From Flaviramulus basaltis (GTDB taxonomy: Bacteria > Bacteroidota > Bacteroidia > Flavobacteriales > Flavobacteriaceae), in contig NZ_FPKV01000004.1 in NCBI RefSeq assembly GCF_900114265.1, positions 1-64,000 of the forward strand: a stretch of 64,000 nucleotides of DNA, written 5' to 3'. Under the pieces are notes generated by a model. The model saw nothing but the letters and a program-made list of their open reading frames with translations. It did no database searches and was not told the origin of the DNA. Both the position numbers and the translations under genes were made by a program. Below are positions 44,003 through 52,080 of this stretch, piece by piece; within the stretch, counting starts at the first letter, position 1, and every line of letters begins with the position of its first letter.

Positions 44003-45382
44003 TTGAATACAATACCAGAAATATTATCTGCACAAAAAGTGCTTTTTAAATCTCAAAAAACAAAGTCTATTTCCTATAGACTTACATTTTTAAAAGCTTT
44101 AAAAAAAGAAATTCAATCAAAAGAGCAAGATATTTATAATGCTTTAAAAAAAGATTTTAATAAACCAGAATTTGAATCTTTTGTTAGTGAGTATGGCTTA
44201 GTGATTTCTGAACTGAATTTAGCTATTAAAAATGCAAATAAATGGTCTAGACGAGAACGGGTAAAATCATCACTTTTAACATTCCCTTCTAAAGACTATA
44301 TTTATAAAGAACCTTACGGAAACATTCTAGTTATTGCACCTTGGAACTACCCTTTTTTATTAGCTGTAAATCCATTAATAATGGCTCTTGCTTCTGGAAA
44401 TACTGTCGTTTTAAAACCTAGCGAATTAACTATAAATACATCCAAGTTAATTTCTGAAATTATTCAAAATGTTTTTCCTAAAAATGTCGTTGCTTCTGTT
44501 GAAGGAGGTATTGAAACTTCTACAGAATTATTAGCTCAAAAATGGGATTTTATATTTTTTACGGGTAGCGTTTCTGTTGGTAAAATTGTAGCTAAAGCTG
44601 CTGCTAAACATTTAACGCCTGTAACTTTAGAATTGGGCGGAAAATCGCCTTGTATTATTGATGATTCTACAAATTTAAAATTAGTTGCTAAACGAATAAG
44701 TTGGGGGAAATTTTTTAACGGAGGACAAACATGTATTGCTCCAGATTATGTTATTATTTATTCGAAAGTTAAAGATGAATTTATAAAACATTTAAAGAAT
44801 GAAATAGTAAATAGGTATGGTGTAAATCCAAAAGAATCACAAGATTTTCCACGAATTATAAATCAAAAAAATGTTTTAAGATTGAAATCAATGTTGCATG
44901 ATTGTAATATTATTTTTGGTGGTGAAATTGATGAAAATAAATGTTACATCTCTCCTACTTTAATTGATAACCCGAGTTTAGATAGCAACATTATGCAAGA
45001 TGAAATATTCGGACCTATTTTACCAATTCTTTCATATAAAAATGAAAACGATATAGAATCTATTATTTGGAATTATGATAAGCCACTGTCTCTTTATGTG
45101 TTTTCAAATAGAAAAACATTTATAAAGCATATAATAACTAAATATAGTTTTGGAGGTGGTGTAATAAATGATTCATTAATACACTTTGGTAATAACAAAC
45201 TTCCTTTTGGAGGTGTTGGTGCTAGTGGCATGGGGAATTATCATGGTAAATATGGCTTTGATACATTTACACACAATAAATCAATTATAAAGCGAGGTAA
45301 CTGGTTGGATCCATCATTACGATATGCACCATATAAACAACAATTCAACTTTATAAAAAAGTTATTTAATTTCTTTTCTTAA
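44003..45382 (+). CDS. NAD(P)-dependent aldehyde dehydrogenase (fatty-aldehyde type)
   Basis: The 459 residues show the class 3 ALDH pattern: IAPWNYPFLL, FTGSVSVGKIVAKAA, ELGGKSPCIID, catalytic Cys244 in FNGGQTCIAPDYV, and EIFGPILPI. A C-terminal hydrophobic tail (QQFNFIKKLFNFFS) resembles membrane-tethered fatty aldehyde dehydrogenases. The start is TTG at 44003 after AAAGAAAAC; no ATG precedes the conserved region. Its stop overlaps the convergent kinase stop (TTAA shared). Confidence 0.93.
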   Translation: MNTIPEILSAQKVLFKSQKTKSISYRLTFLKALKKEIQSKEQDIYNALKKDFNKPEFESFVSEYGLVISELNLAIKNANKWSRRERVKSSLLTFPSKDYIYKEPYGNILVIAPWNYPFLLAVNPLIMALASGNTVVLKPSELTINTSKLISEIIQNVFPKNVVASVEGGIETSTELLAQKWDFIFFTGSVSVGKIVAKAAAKHLTPVTLELGGKSPCIIDDSTNLKLVAKRISWGKFFNGGQTCIAPDYVIIYSKVKDEFIKHLKNEIVNRYGVNPKESQDFPRIINQKNVLRLKSMLHDCNIIFGGEIDENKCYISPTLIDNPSLDSNIMQDEIFGPILPILSYKNENDIESIIWNYDKPLSLYVFSNRKTFIKHIITKYSFGGGVINDSLIHFGNNKLPFGGVGASGMGNYHGKYGFDTFTHNKSIIKRGNWLDPSLRYAPYKQQFNFIKKLFNFFS

Positions 45383-46182
45383 ATATCAAAAGGATAGTCA
45401 ATTACTAGTTTAACGCCTTCATTTGGTTTTGATGTTAAATCTAGCTTTGCATTTACAAGTGCTGCTCTACTTTTCATATTTATTAAGCCTGAACCTTTTT
45501 CAACAGTATCAATATCGAATCCTTTACCATCATCTGTTGCTGTAATAATTAAATTCTTTGGTTGATAATTTAAAGTAATATTTAAGTTTTTTGCCTCAGA
45601 ATATTTTACAGAATTTGATAAAAATTCTTGAAGAATTCTAAAAATTATAATTTCATGTTTTCTATTTACAAAATCTATCTTATCGCCTATAATTTTAAGT
45701 TCTGCAGAAGTGAATTTCATCTTTTTTAAACGATTCAATTCATTTGTTATAGATTTTTCAAAACCTATATTTAAAACCACTTCATTATTTAATGTTTTAG
45801 AAAGTTGTCGTACTTCGGCTAAACTATCTTTAAGAGCATCAGAAGTATCTTTAAATTTATCTTTAACATCGTCTGCTACTTGCATTTTCAAAATACTTAG
45901 TTGCATACTTGCAAAGGAAAGTAATTGACCAATATTATCGTGTAACTCCCAACCAATATTCTTTAAAGTTTGCTCTTGGGTTTCTGTTTGTGCTTGAGCA
46001 ATTTCTTCTTCAAAAGCTTGTTGTTGTTTAATTCTATCTAGTAATAATTTGTTTTTACGTTTTTGAAAAACAACAAAAAACACAATAACTAAGGAAGTAA
46101 TGATAATTAAAACCATTATCATATATACTAATAAATAGCGTTCTGAAGCTGTACTAGCTAATCGTTCTGAGGTTTGCAGCAT
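45379..46182 (-). CDS. Sensor histidine kinase, NarL/LiaS (HisKA_3) type, without sensor domain
   Basis: The 267 residues include one membrane helix at about 19-40 with only some 18 residues outside, then a coiled coil (about 41-72), HisKA_3 with WELHDNIGQLLSF (His81), and an HATPase (EFLSNSVKYSE, DDGKGFD, GSGLINMKSRA). It has no periplasmic or PAS sensor and no response regulator is encoded nearby. The gene starts inside the last seven-helix gene (25-bp overlap), implying coupling. It is the last gene of the six-gene operon. The likely partner is a LuxR/NarL regulator elsewhere; the input may come from the adjacent membrane proteins. Confidence 0.92.
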   Translation of the reverse strand: MLQTSERLASTASERYLLVYMIMVLIIITSLVIVFFVVFQKRKNKLLLDRIKQQQAFEEEIAQAQTETQEQTLKNIGWELHDNIGQLLSFASMQLSILKMQVADDVKDKFKDTSDALKDSLAEVRQLSKTLNNEVVLNIGFEKSITNELNRLKKMKFTSAELKIIGDKIDFVNRKHEIIIFRILQEFLSNSVKYSEAKNLNITLNYQPKNLIITATDDGKGFDIDTVEKGSGLINMKSRAALVNAKLDLTSKPNEGVKLVIDYPFDI

Positions 46183-46862
46183 ATTAAGGCAAATGTAAAA
46201 GTTATGTACATAAATATATTAAGAAATAAGAATATTTGCCATTTCAAAAAAACAAAATTCCAATCAGAGGTTGAATTATAAATTTCAAAAAACACTAATG
46301 GTGTAATAACTAGCCACCAAATAAATATAGTTACACTGATATAAAAGTTTAATGATTTAAAAACTTTTAAAATTCTATCGCTCAATAATATTTCTGTAAA
46401 ATAGAGAAATGTACACAAAAATATGATTAATGCTCCAAAAATATTTAATACGCGCAATGAGCTAATAAAAAAAGCATCAAAATTTATAATAATGTAACAA
46501 ATTGAAAATAGTAAAAAAGTATAGGCAGTATACTCAATAATACTTTTAAATTTAGTGTTTTGTAAAATTTTATTATAATAAAAAGCAAAAAACACAACTG
46601 CTCCAACCTTCCAATATAAGCCAGACCACCAATAATTTCTCTCAAATGGAGTGCCTTCCAAAAAACTTAAAAATCCGTTATTTTTTATATAATATGTATA
46701 GATTCCTAAAAAATCACAAATGCCAATATAAATTAAAAAGTATATAAAATATTTAGCTGGGGTATGTTTATACTTTTTATATAGTATTACTCCAGTTACT
46801 GCAGATAATATCTCTACAGAATGGGTTAATAAACTATAATATTTTATAAGAAAGTCGTTCAA
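46158..46862 (-). CDS. Seven-helix membrane protein, paralogue 4 of a tandem array
   Basis: The 234 residues have about seven hydrophobic helices. Family hallmarks are the first-helix SVEILSAVTG, the basic loop YKKYKHTPAKYF, FIWWLVITP in helix 6 and YITFTFALICCKP at the C-terminus. It closely resembles paralogues 1 and 2. The start is TTG at 46862, 1 nt after the preceding stop, and aligns with the MNEFL start of paralogue 1. It overlaps the kinase gene by 25 bp. The family is not recognised; a receptor or membrane scaffold role is inference from the kinase linkage. Confidence 0.88.
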   Translation of the reverse strand: MNDFLIKYYSLLTHSVEILSAVTGVILYKKYKHTPAKYFIYFLIYIGICDFLGIYTYYIKNNGFLSFLEGTPFERNYWWSGLYWKVGAVVFFAFYYNKILQNTKFKSIIEYTAYTFLLFSICYIIINFDAFFISSLRVLNIFGALIIFLCTFLYFTEILLSDRILKVFKSLNFYISVTIFIWWLVITPLVFFEIYNSTSDWNFVFLKWQIFLFLNIFMYITFTFALICCKPQND

Positions 46863-46863
46863 A

Positions 46864-47577
46864 TTAGTCTAAATCCTTGTCATTTTCTGGTTTACAATAT
46901 ATTAAAGCAAATGTAAAGGTTAAGTACATAAATATATTAGCAAATAAAAAAATTTGCCTTTTTAAATTCACAAATGACCAATCTGATATTGTGTTATAAT
47001 GGTCAAAAAATATTATTGGAGTGATTATTAACCACCATATAAAAAGACCAAGGCTTGCATAAAAGCCAAATGTTTTAAATATGTACAAGATTGAATCGCT
47101 TTTTAAAAATTCTATAAAGTACAAAGAGATACAAATAAAAGTAGCTAAAAGACCCAGGAATTGATAAATTTTTGGATGAGAATTCATGAAAATTTCAAAG
47201 TGCAATGTAAAATGTCCTAGCATAATAAGCGAAAACAATGCAGCTACAATTTTAATAATAACCTTAAATAGTTTTATTTTTATTAATGAATGAAAATAAA
47301 ATAGCACAAATAAAATACTTCCAAAAAACCAAAATAGGTTATACCAGTTTATTGAACGAATCCCAATACTTCTAATTAGTTTAATTGGAGGAGATGTTGC
47401 AAAATAAAGCAACGAAGTTCCAATGAACTCTACAAAAAAAATATAAATTAAAAAATAAATGAAGTATTCTGTTGTGGTGTTTTTAAATTTCTTATAATAA
47501 AATATTCCTGCTAATGCAGCTAATAATTCAAATCCGTAAGTTATAAAATTAAAATTCTTCGTTAAAAACTCCTCCAC
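46864..47577 (-). CDS. Seven-helix membrane protein, paralogue 3 (most divergent)
   Basis: The 237 residues have the same helix layout and signature ends (FELLAALAG; FIWWLIITP; YLTFTFALIYCKP), but the loop between helices 2 and 3 (LLYFATSPPIKLIRSIGIRS) differs from the conserved RNFWW/RNYWW region of the others. The start is GTG at 47577, overlapping the TAG of paralogue 2 by one base. Divergence of only the exposed loop region suggests a different ligand or partner. No family recognised. Confidence 0.88.
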   Translation of the reverse strand: MEEFLTKNFNFITYGFELLAALAGIFYYKKFKNTTTEYFIYFLIYIFFVEFIGTSLLYFATSPPIKLIRSIGIRSINWYNLFWFFGSILFVLFYFHSLIKIKLFKVIIKIVAALFSLIMLGHFTLHFEIFMNSHPKIYQFLGLLATFICISLYFIEFLKSDSILYIFKTFGFYASLGLFIWWLIITPIIFFDHYNTISDWSFVNLKRQIFLFANIFMYLTFTFALIYCKPENDKDLD

Positions 47578-48296
47578 TAATTAATCATATTAATTTCATT
47601 ATCTGGCTTACAAAATATTAAAGCAAATGTAAAGGTTAAATACATGATTACATTAGCAGATAAATAAATATATCTTCTTAAATGAATATAATTAATATCT
47701 CTATACTCACCATAAATATCGTAAAATACAATAGGTGTAATAATAAGCCACCATATAAAAATAGCTACACTAATATAAAAGTCAATGGATTTATAAAAAG
47801 TTAAGGTTCTATCACTTTGTAACATTTCAACAAAATAAAAGACAGTACATATGAATATAATTATTGCACCTAAAACACTTATTATTGGAAAAAAGCGAAT
47901 AAAATAATCGTTCCAATTAAAAATAATATAAATAATAGAAAACACTAAAAATAAATAACAGCAATATTTTATAACGATTTTAAATACCTCAGTTTTTAAA
48001 ATTTTATTATAATAAAAAACAAAAAACAAAATAGCTCCAATTTTCCAATATAGAGTTGTCCACCAAAAATTTCTACTAAAAACAGTATCTTTTAGGTAAC
48101 TAAAAATATCATTATCAGCAATATAATTAACATAACCTCCAATAAAATCACAAAGGGAAAGGTAAACTAGAAACCATATAAAAAATTTAGCAGCTATAAG
48201 TTTGTATTTTCTATAAAGTAACAAACCTGTTAGGGCCGACAATATTTCAACACTATGTGTTATTATTGTATAGTTTTTTATTAGAAATTCTTCCAA
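47577..48296 (-). CDS. Seven-helix membrane protein, paralogue 2
   Basis: The 239 residues are clearly alignable end to end with paralogue 1 (RNFWWTT, FFPIIS, FYISVAIFIWWLI, YDIYGEYRD, ALIFCKP). About seven membrane helices and a short charged cytoplasmic tail are visible. The start is TTG at 48296, 6 nt after the paralogue 1 stop; the encoded MEEFLIK matches the starts of the others. No known catalytic motif is visible. Confidence 0.88.
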   Translation of the reverse strand: MEEFLIKNYTIITHSVEILSALTGLLLYRKYKLIAAKFFIWFLVYLSLCDFIGGYVNYIADNDIFSYLKDTVFSRNFWWTTLYWKIGAILFFVFYYNKILKTEVFKIVIKYCCYLFLVFSIIYIIFNWNDYFIRFFPIISVLGAIIIFICTVFYFVEMLQSDRTLTFYKSIDFYISVAIFIWWLIITPIVFYDIYGEYRDINYIHLRRYIYLSANVIMYLTFTFALIFCKPDNEINMIN

Positions 48297-48302
48297 AAAT
48301 AG

Positions 48303-49019
48303 TTAGTTTAAAACATTATCTTTTTCTGGTTTGCAACTTATTAATGCAAACGTAAAGGTTGTATACATAATAACGTTGGCAAATAAGTAAATCTGCCATT
48401 TTAAGAATATAAAATTCCAATCATTATAAGAATTATAAATATCGTAAAACACTAGAGGTGTTAAAATAAGCCACCATATAAAAATAGCTACACTAATATA
48501 AAAATTAATTGATTTATAAAAGGTTAATATTTTGTTGCTTAATAAAGTTTCAATAAAATAAAATATGGTGCTTAAAAAAATAATTACAGCTCCAAGTATA
48601 CTTATTATAGGAAAAAAACGAGTAAAATAATCATCCCAATGAAAAATAATATATAAGATAGAAAAAACTAAAAATATTAAAGCACAATAAGTAATTATAG
48701 TTTTAAATACTTTGGTTTTCAAAATTTGACTATAATAAAATGCAAAAAATAAAACGGCACCAATTTCCCAATATGCAGTTGTCCACCAAAAGTTTCTAAC
48801 AAATATTGTTCCTTTTAAAAAACTTAAAAAATCATCCTTATTTATATATTTAACATAACTTCCTAAAAAATCACATACAGAAAGATATATTAAAAACCAT
48901 ATAAAATATTTGGCAGCCGTGAGTTTATACTTTTTATAAAAAAATAAACCTGTAACAGCTGCCATAACTTCAACACTAAAAGTAATAGTGTTTTTATATT
49001 CTAATAAAAATTCATTCAT
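48303..49019 (-). CDS. Seven-helix membrane protein, paralogue 1
   Basis: The 238 residues have about seven helices at roughly 14-30, 37-57, 76-100, 108-127, 138-160, 172-192 and 207-228. It is the only one of the four with an ATG start (49019), 5 nt after the stop of the anchored protein gene. Conserved polar or aromatic residues include Glu17 in VEVMAAVTG, the WW of RNFWW, and the C-terminal CKP. Not recognised as a named family. Confidence 0.88.
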   Translation of the reverse strand: MNEFLLEYKNTITFSVEVMAAVTGLFFYKKYKLTAAKYFIWFLIYLSVCDFLGSYVKYINKDDFLSFLKGTIFVRNFWWTTAYWEIGAVLFFAFYYSQILKTKVFKTIITYCALIFLVFSILYIIFHWDDYFTRFFPIISILGAVIIFLSTIFYFIETLLSNKILTFYKSINFYISVAIFIWWLILTPLVFYDIYNSYNDWNFIFLKWQIYLFANVIMYTTFTFALISCKPEKDNVLN

Positions 49020-49024
49020 TAAAA

Positions 49025-49537
49025 TTATTCTGGATAGCCACCATCTCCTCCTGTTCCTCTATTTAAAGGAGGTACTGGGATATTATAAGGAGGAGTTTGT
49101 AAAAACAAATTCACGCTACTTGCCTTTGATGTTTTTTTATTACCGGTAGGCACAATAAACATAGTATTTCTATTCTTTCTAGGTGGTGTTGCATTTTTAC
49201 CATAATTACCTAAATAGACACGAACTCCAGACATTGTGTAACCTAAAGAATCTGATTGGGCTTTAGCATAAACCAAATACTCATTAACCTCGTCTAGAGA
49301 CCAAAGAACAGATCTCGTTTTTTTTCTAGGTCCTTCAACATCAATAAGAGAATCTATGTCTGTTTTGTTATATTTTGCCCAATTATCGCTTAATTTAGTG
49401 GCTTCGACAACTGTTATAGTATCTTTTGGAACTTTTACTAAAATTTCACACATGTCAATCTTTTCTCTTGGGCAAAAATAATACGTTAGTGCCGCTCCAA
49501 TAATAAATCCTAAAATAATGTAAATAAGTTTTTTCAT
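49025..49537 (-). CDS. Membrane-anchored hypothetical protein, first gene of the kinase operon
   Basis: The 170 residues start with one N-terminal helix (LIYIILGFIIGAALTYYF) and then an extracytoplasmic domain: EATKLSDNWAKYNKTDI, SVLWSLDEVNEYLVYAKAQS, MSGVRVYLGNYGKN, NRNTMFIVPTG. A Pro/Gly-rich tail (PPLNRGTGGDGGYPE) ends it. I recall similar SLDE...VRVYLG...PTG proteins in other flavobacteria, but no known function. It leads the operon with the four seven-helix proteins and the kinase, and may be the exposed signal-binding part. Confidence 0.82.
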   Translation of the reverse strand: MKKLIYIILGFIIGAALTYYFCPREKIDMCEILVKVPKDTITVVEATKLSDNWAKYNKTDIDSLIDVEGPRKKTRSVLWSLDEVNEYLVYAKAQSDSLGYTMSGVRVYLGNYGKNATPPRKNRNTMFIVPTGNKKTSKASSVNLFLQTPPYNIPVPPLNRGTGGDGGYPE

Positions 49538-49613
49538 GTTTGAAGTATTTGATTAATAATAGCTGCTTAAAAGTAGTAAAAAGATTTAATACTGTAAGGT
49601 TTTATATAAAACT

Positions 49614-50240
49614 TTAAGTTGGAAACCCTAACATATCTCCCATACCAACAGTAAATAACCAACAGCCATATATGGCATGTTCTATTGAAACCAATAATGT
49701 AGATTGTGTTTTATTATAAGTTATAGCAAATAGTATTCCTCCTAAAAAGGTTAATATAATCACCAGTAAATTCTTAAAAAATATGTGAGCTAAACAAAAT
49801 ACAATTGCGTTTATAAAAATTAAAAAATTAGTGTTTTTAAAAACGTTTTTATAGCGTTTAAAGAAAAAGGTCCTATAAATTAACTCTTGCGGATATACTG
49901 AAAACAAACTATATATAAATAATATAAAAAACCACAATTTAGGCTTGTTTAATAACACGTTAAAAAGTGCTTCTTTATTAGTTAGATTAACAAAAAAACT
50001 TGTAATTAAACCTATTACAAATAGTTTGATAAACGTTTCTTTCCAAAACAGATTCCATTTTAAATTTGGTGCAATTTTTAGTTTTTCTTTTTCAACTCTT
50101 AATAACACATAAATAACATAAAAGAACCCCATAAAACCTATGACTAGTTTTATCCAAGGAGAGTAATTCAATGCTAAACTTAATGGAAACAGAACAAAAA
50201 TGATTAAAAACTCACAGCTCTTATATAAAAAGGAATTCAT
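49614..50240 (-). CDS. CPBP-family intramembrane glutamic protease-like protein
   Basis: The 208 residues have six to seven helices. The family motifs appear as PQELIYRTFFF (a variant of EExxxR with the first Glu replaced by Gln), FCLAHIFF and SIEHAIYGCW. CPBP proteins include CAAX proteases and bacteriocin-immunity proteins. I chose ATG 50240, 2 nt after the Lrp stop; a TTG at 50246 would overlap that gene. It is probably co-transcribed with the Lrp regulator. Activity needs checking because of the E-to-Q change. Confidence 0.85.
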   Translation of the reverse strand: MNSFLYKSCEFLIIFVLFPLSLALNYSPWIKLVIGFMGFFYVIYVLLRVEKEKLKIAPNLKWNLFWKETFIKLFVIGLITSFFVNLTNKEALFNVLLNKPKLWFFILFIYSLFSVYPQELIYRTFFFKRYKNVFKNTNFLIFINAIVFCLAHIFFKNLLVIILTFLGGILFAITYNKTQSTLLVSIEHAIYGCWLFTVGMGDMLGFPT

Positions 50241-50242
50241 AT

Positions 50243-50701
50243 TCAAAGACTTATTTTAGTAGAATGCTTCACTTCATTAATAACAAACATGCTATGCGTA
50301 CTGCCAATATGGTTAATGGTAGTTAATTTATCAACCATGAATTCTCTAAAAGCCGCCATATCTTTAACTAAAACTTTTAGTAAATAATCGTAATCACCAC
50401 TAATATGATAGCACTCTAAAACCTCATTTAAATTAGCCACTTCTTTTTCAAATTTAATTACAAAATCTTGAGAGTGTTGCACCAATTTTATATGACAAAA
50501 CACAACAAAATTTTTATCAATTCGCTCTTTATTTAATAAAGCTATATATTTATTTATGAATCCTTCTTTTTCTAGTTTTTTAATACGTTCGTAAACAGCT
50601 GTAACAGATAAATCTAATTTATTAGAAAGCTCTTTATTTGTCTGTTTACTATCTTCCTGTAAATACTCTAATAATTTTTTATCGATGGTATCAAATATCA
50701 T
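50243..50701 (-). CDS. Lrp/AsnC-family transcriptional regulator
   Basis: The 152 residues comprise an N-terminal HTH (DTIDKKLLEYLQEDSKQTNKELSNKL..SVTAVYERIKKL) and a C-terminal RAM/AsnC ligand domain (ECYHISGDYDYLLKVLVKDM). Such regulators sense amino acids. It is divergent from a methionine gamma-lyase-like gene, an arrangement known from mdeR-mdeA of Pseudomonas putida, where the Lrp-type protein activates the lyase. Control of the neighbour is therefore likely, but inferred. Confidence 0.93.
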   Translation of the reverse strand: MIFDTIDKKLLEYLQEDSKQTNKELSNKLDLSVTAVYERIKKLEKEGFINKYIALLNKERIDKNFVVFCHIKLVQHSQDFVIKFEKEVANLNEVLECYHISGDYDYLLKVLVKDMAAFREFMVDKLTTINHIGSTHSMFVINEVKHSTKISL

Positions 50702-50859
50702 AATTGAAAATTTTTCATGAAAACAAGTAATTTCATCATAATTAAAGTAAATATATCTAAAATAATAAAATTATATAGTTTTATTTTCTACAAATACTAT
50801 TATACATTGTTTTTTACTCTAATTTAATAGAAATTTGATCTTAAATAAACACAACAACT

Positions 50860-52080
50860 ATGGCTTTTAAACCCGTAAACAACATACAAGATTTACAGTA
50901 CTTTGGAGAATTTGGAGGTGTTAATCCTTCAATATCAGATTCCTCTACTTATACTTTTTTATCAGCAAAAACTATGTTTGATACTTTTGAGGGAAATGCA
51001 GATGGTTGTTATTTATACTCACGCCACTCCTCGCCTTCTAATTTATACTTAGGTGAAGCCTTAGCCGCTATGGAAGGTACAGAAACTGCTAATGTCTCAG
51101 CATCTGGCATGGGAGCTATTACACCTGTATTGTTGCAATTATGTGGCTCTGGAGACCATATTGTTTCTAGTCGAACTATTTATGGTGGCACTTATGCTTT
51201 CTTAAAAAATTTTACACCACGTTTTAATATTCAAACATCATTTGTAGATATTACAAATTTAGAAATTGTTGAAGCAGCTATTACAAAAAACACTAAGGTT
51301 TTATATTGTGAATCGGTTAGTAATCCGCTTTTAGAAGTTGCTGATATTAAAGGTTTAGCTGAAATTGCAAAAAGACATAATTTAAAATTAGTTGTAGATA
51401 ATACATTTTCCCCCTTATCAATTTCACCTGCTGTTTTAGGTGCAGATGTTGTAATACATAGTTTAACCAAATTTATAAATGGTTCTAGTGATACTGTTGG
51501 CGGCGTTGTTTGTGGCACTCAAGAGTTTATAAACGACTTACGAAATGTAAATGATGGTGCATCTATGTTATTAGGTTCTACTATGGATAGCTTAAGAGCT
51601 TCATCAATTTTAAAAAACTTAAGAACATTACATATTAGAATCCAACAACACAGCAAAAACGCATTATTTTTGGCTGAAAAATTTGAATCTGACGGACTCA
51701 GAACAGTATATCCTGGTTTAGCTTCACACCCATCACACGAGTTGTTTAAAAGCATGATGAACTCTCAATACGGTTTTGGTGGTATGCTAACCATTGATGT
51801 AGGCTCTTTAGAGAAAGCCAATGAACTTATGGAACTCATGCAGAATAAAAACCTAGGGTATTTGGCAGTAAGTTTAGGGTTTTACAAAACCTTATTTTCT
51901 GCACCAGGAAGCTCAACATCATCAGAAATCCCTGAAAAAGAACAAAAGGAAATGGGCTTAAGTGATGGTTTAATTCGCTTCTCAATTGGTTTGGATGCAG
52001 ATATTGAACGCACTTACAAAATGATGCGTAAATGTATGGAGGAATTAAATATTTTGGATTCAAAATTAAGAATCTGTTAA
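50860..52080 (+). CDS. Cys/Met-metabolism PLP enzyme, methionine gamma-lyase-like
   Basis: The 406 residues have the class fold: YSRHSSPSNLYLGEALAAMEG, SGMGAITPVLLQL, GDHIVSSRTIYGGTYAF, LVVDNTFSP and the PLP lysine Lys204 in HSLTKFINGSSDTVGG. It would cleave methionine or related thiol amino acids, or act as a cystathionine enzyme. The divergent Lrp-type regulator favours methionine gamma-lyase. It is a single gene whose stop is followed directly by the convergent YdjM-like gene. Confidence 0.9.
   Translation: MAFKPVNNIQDLQYFGEFGGVNPSISDSSTYTFLSAKTMFDTFEGNADGCYLYSRHSSPSNLYLGEALAAMEGTETANVSASGMGAITPVLLQLCGSGDHIVSSRTIYGGTYAFLKNFTPRFNIQTSFVDITNLEIVEAAITKNTKVLYCESVSNPLLEVADIKGLAEIAKRHNLKLVVDNTFSPLSISPAVLGADVVIHSLTKFINGSSDTVGGVVCGTQEFINDLRNVNDGASMLLGSTMDSLRASSILKNLRTLHIRIQQHSKNALFLAEKFESDGLRTVYPGLASHPSHELFKSMMNSQYGFGGMLTIDVGSLEKANELMELMQNKNLGYLAVSLGFYKTLFSAPGSSTSSEIPEKEQKEMGLSDGLIRFSIGLDADIERTYKMMRKCMEELNILDSKLRIC

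Noticed and set aside
46158-49019. Assembly artefact as explanation for the four tandem paralogues
   Set aside because: The copies differ throughout at the protein level and have different start codons and spacings, so they are old duplications.
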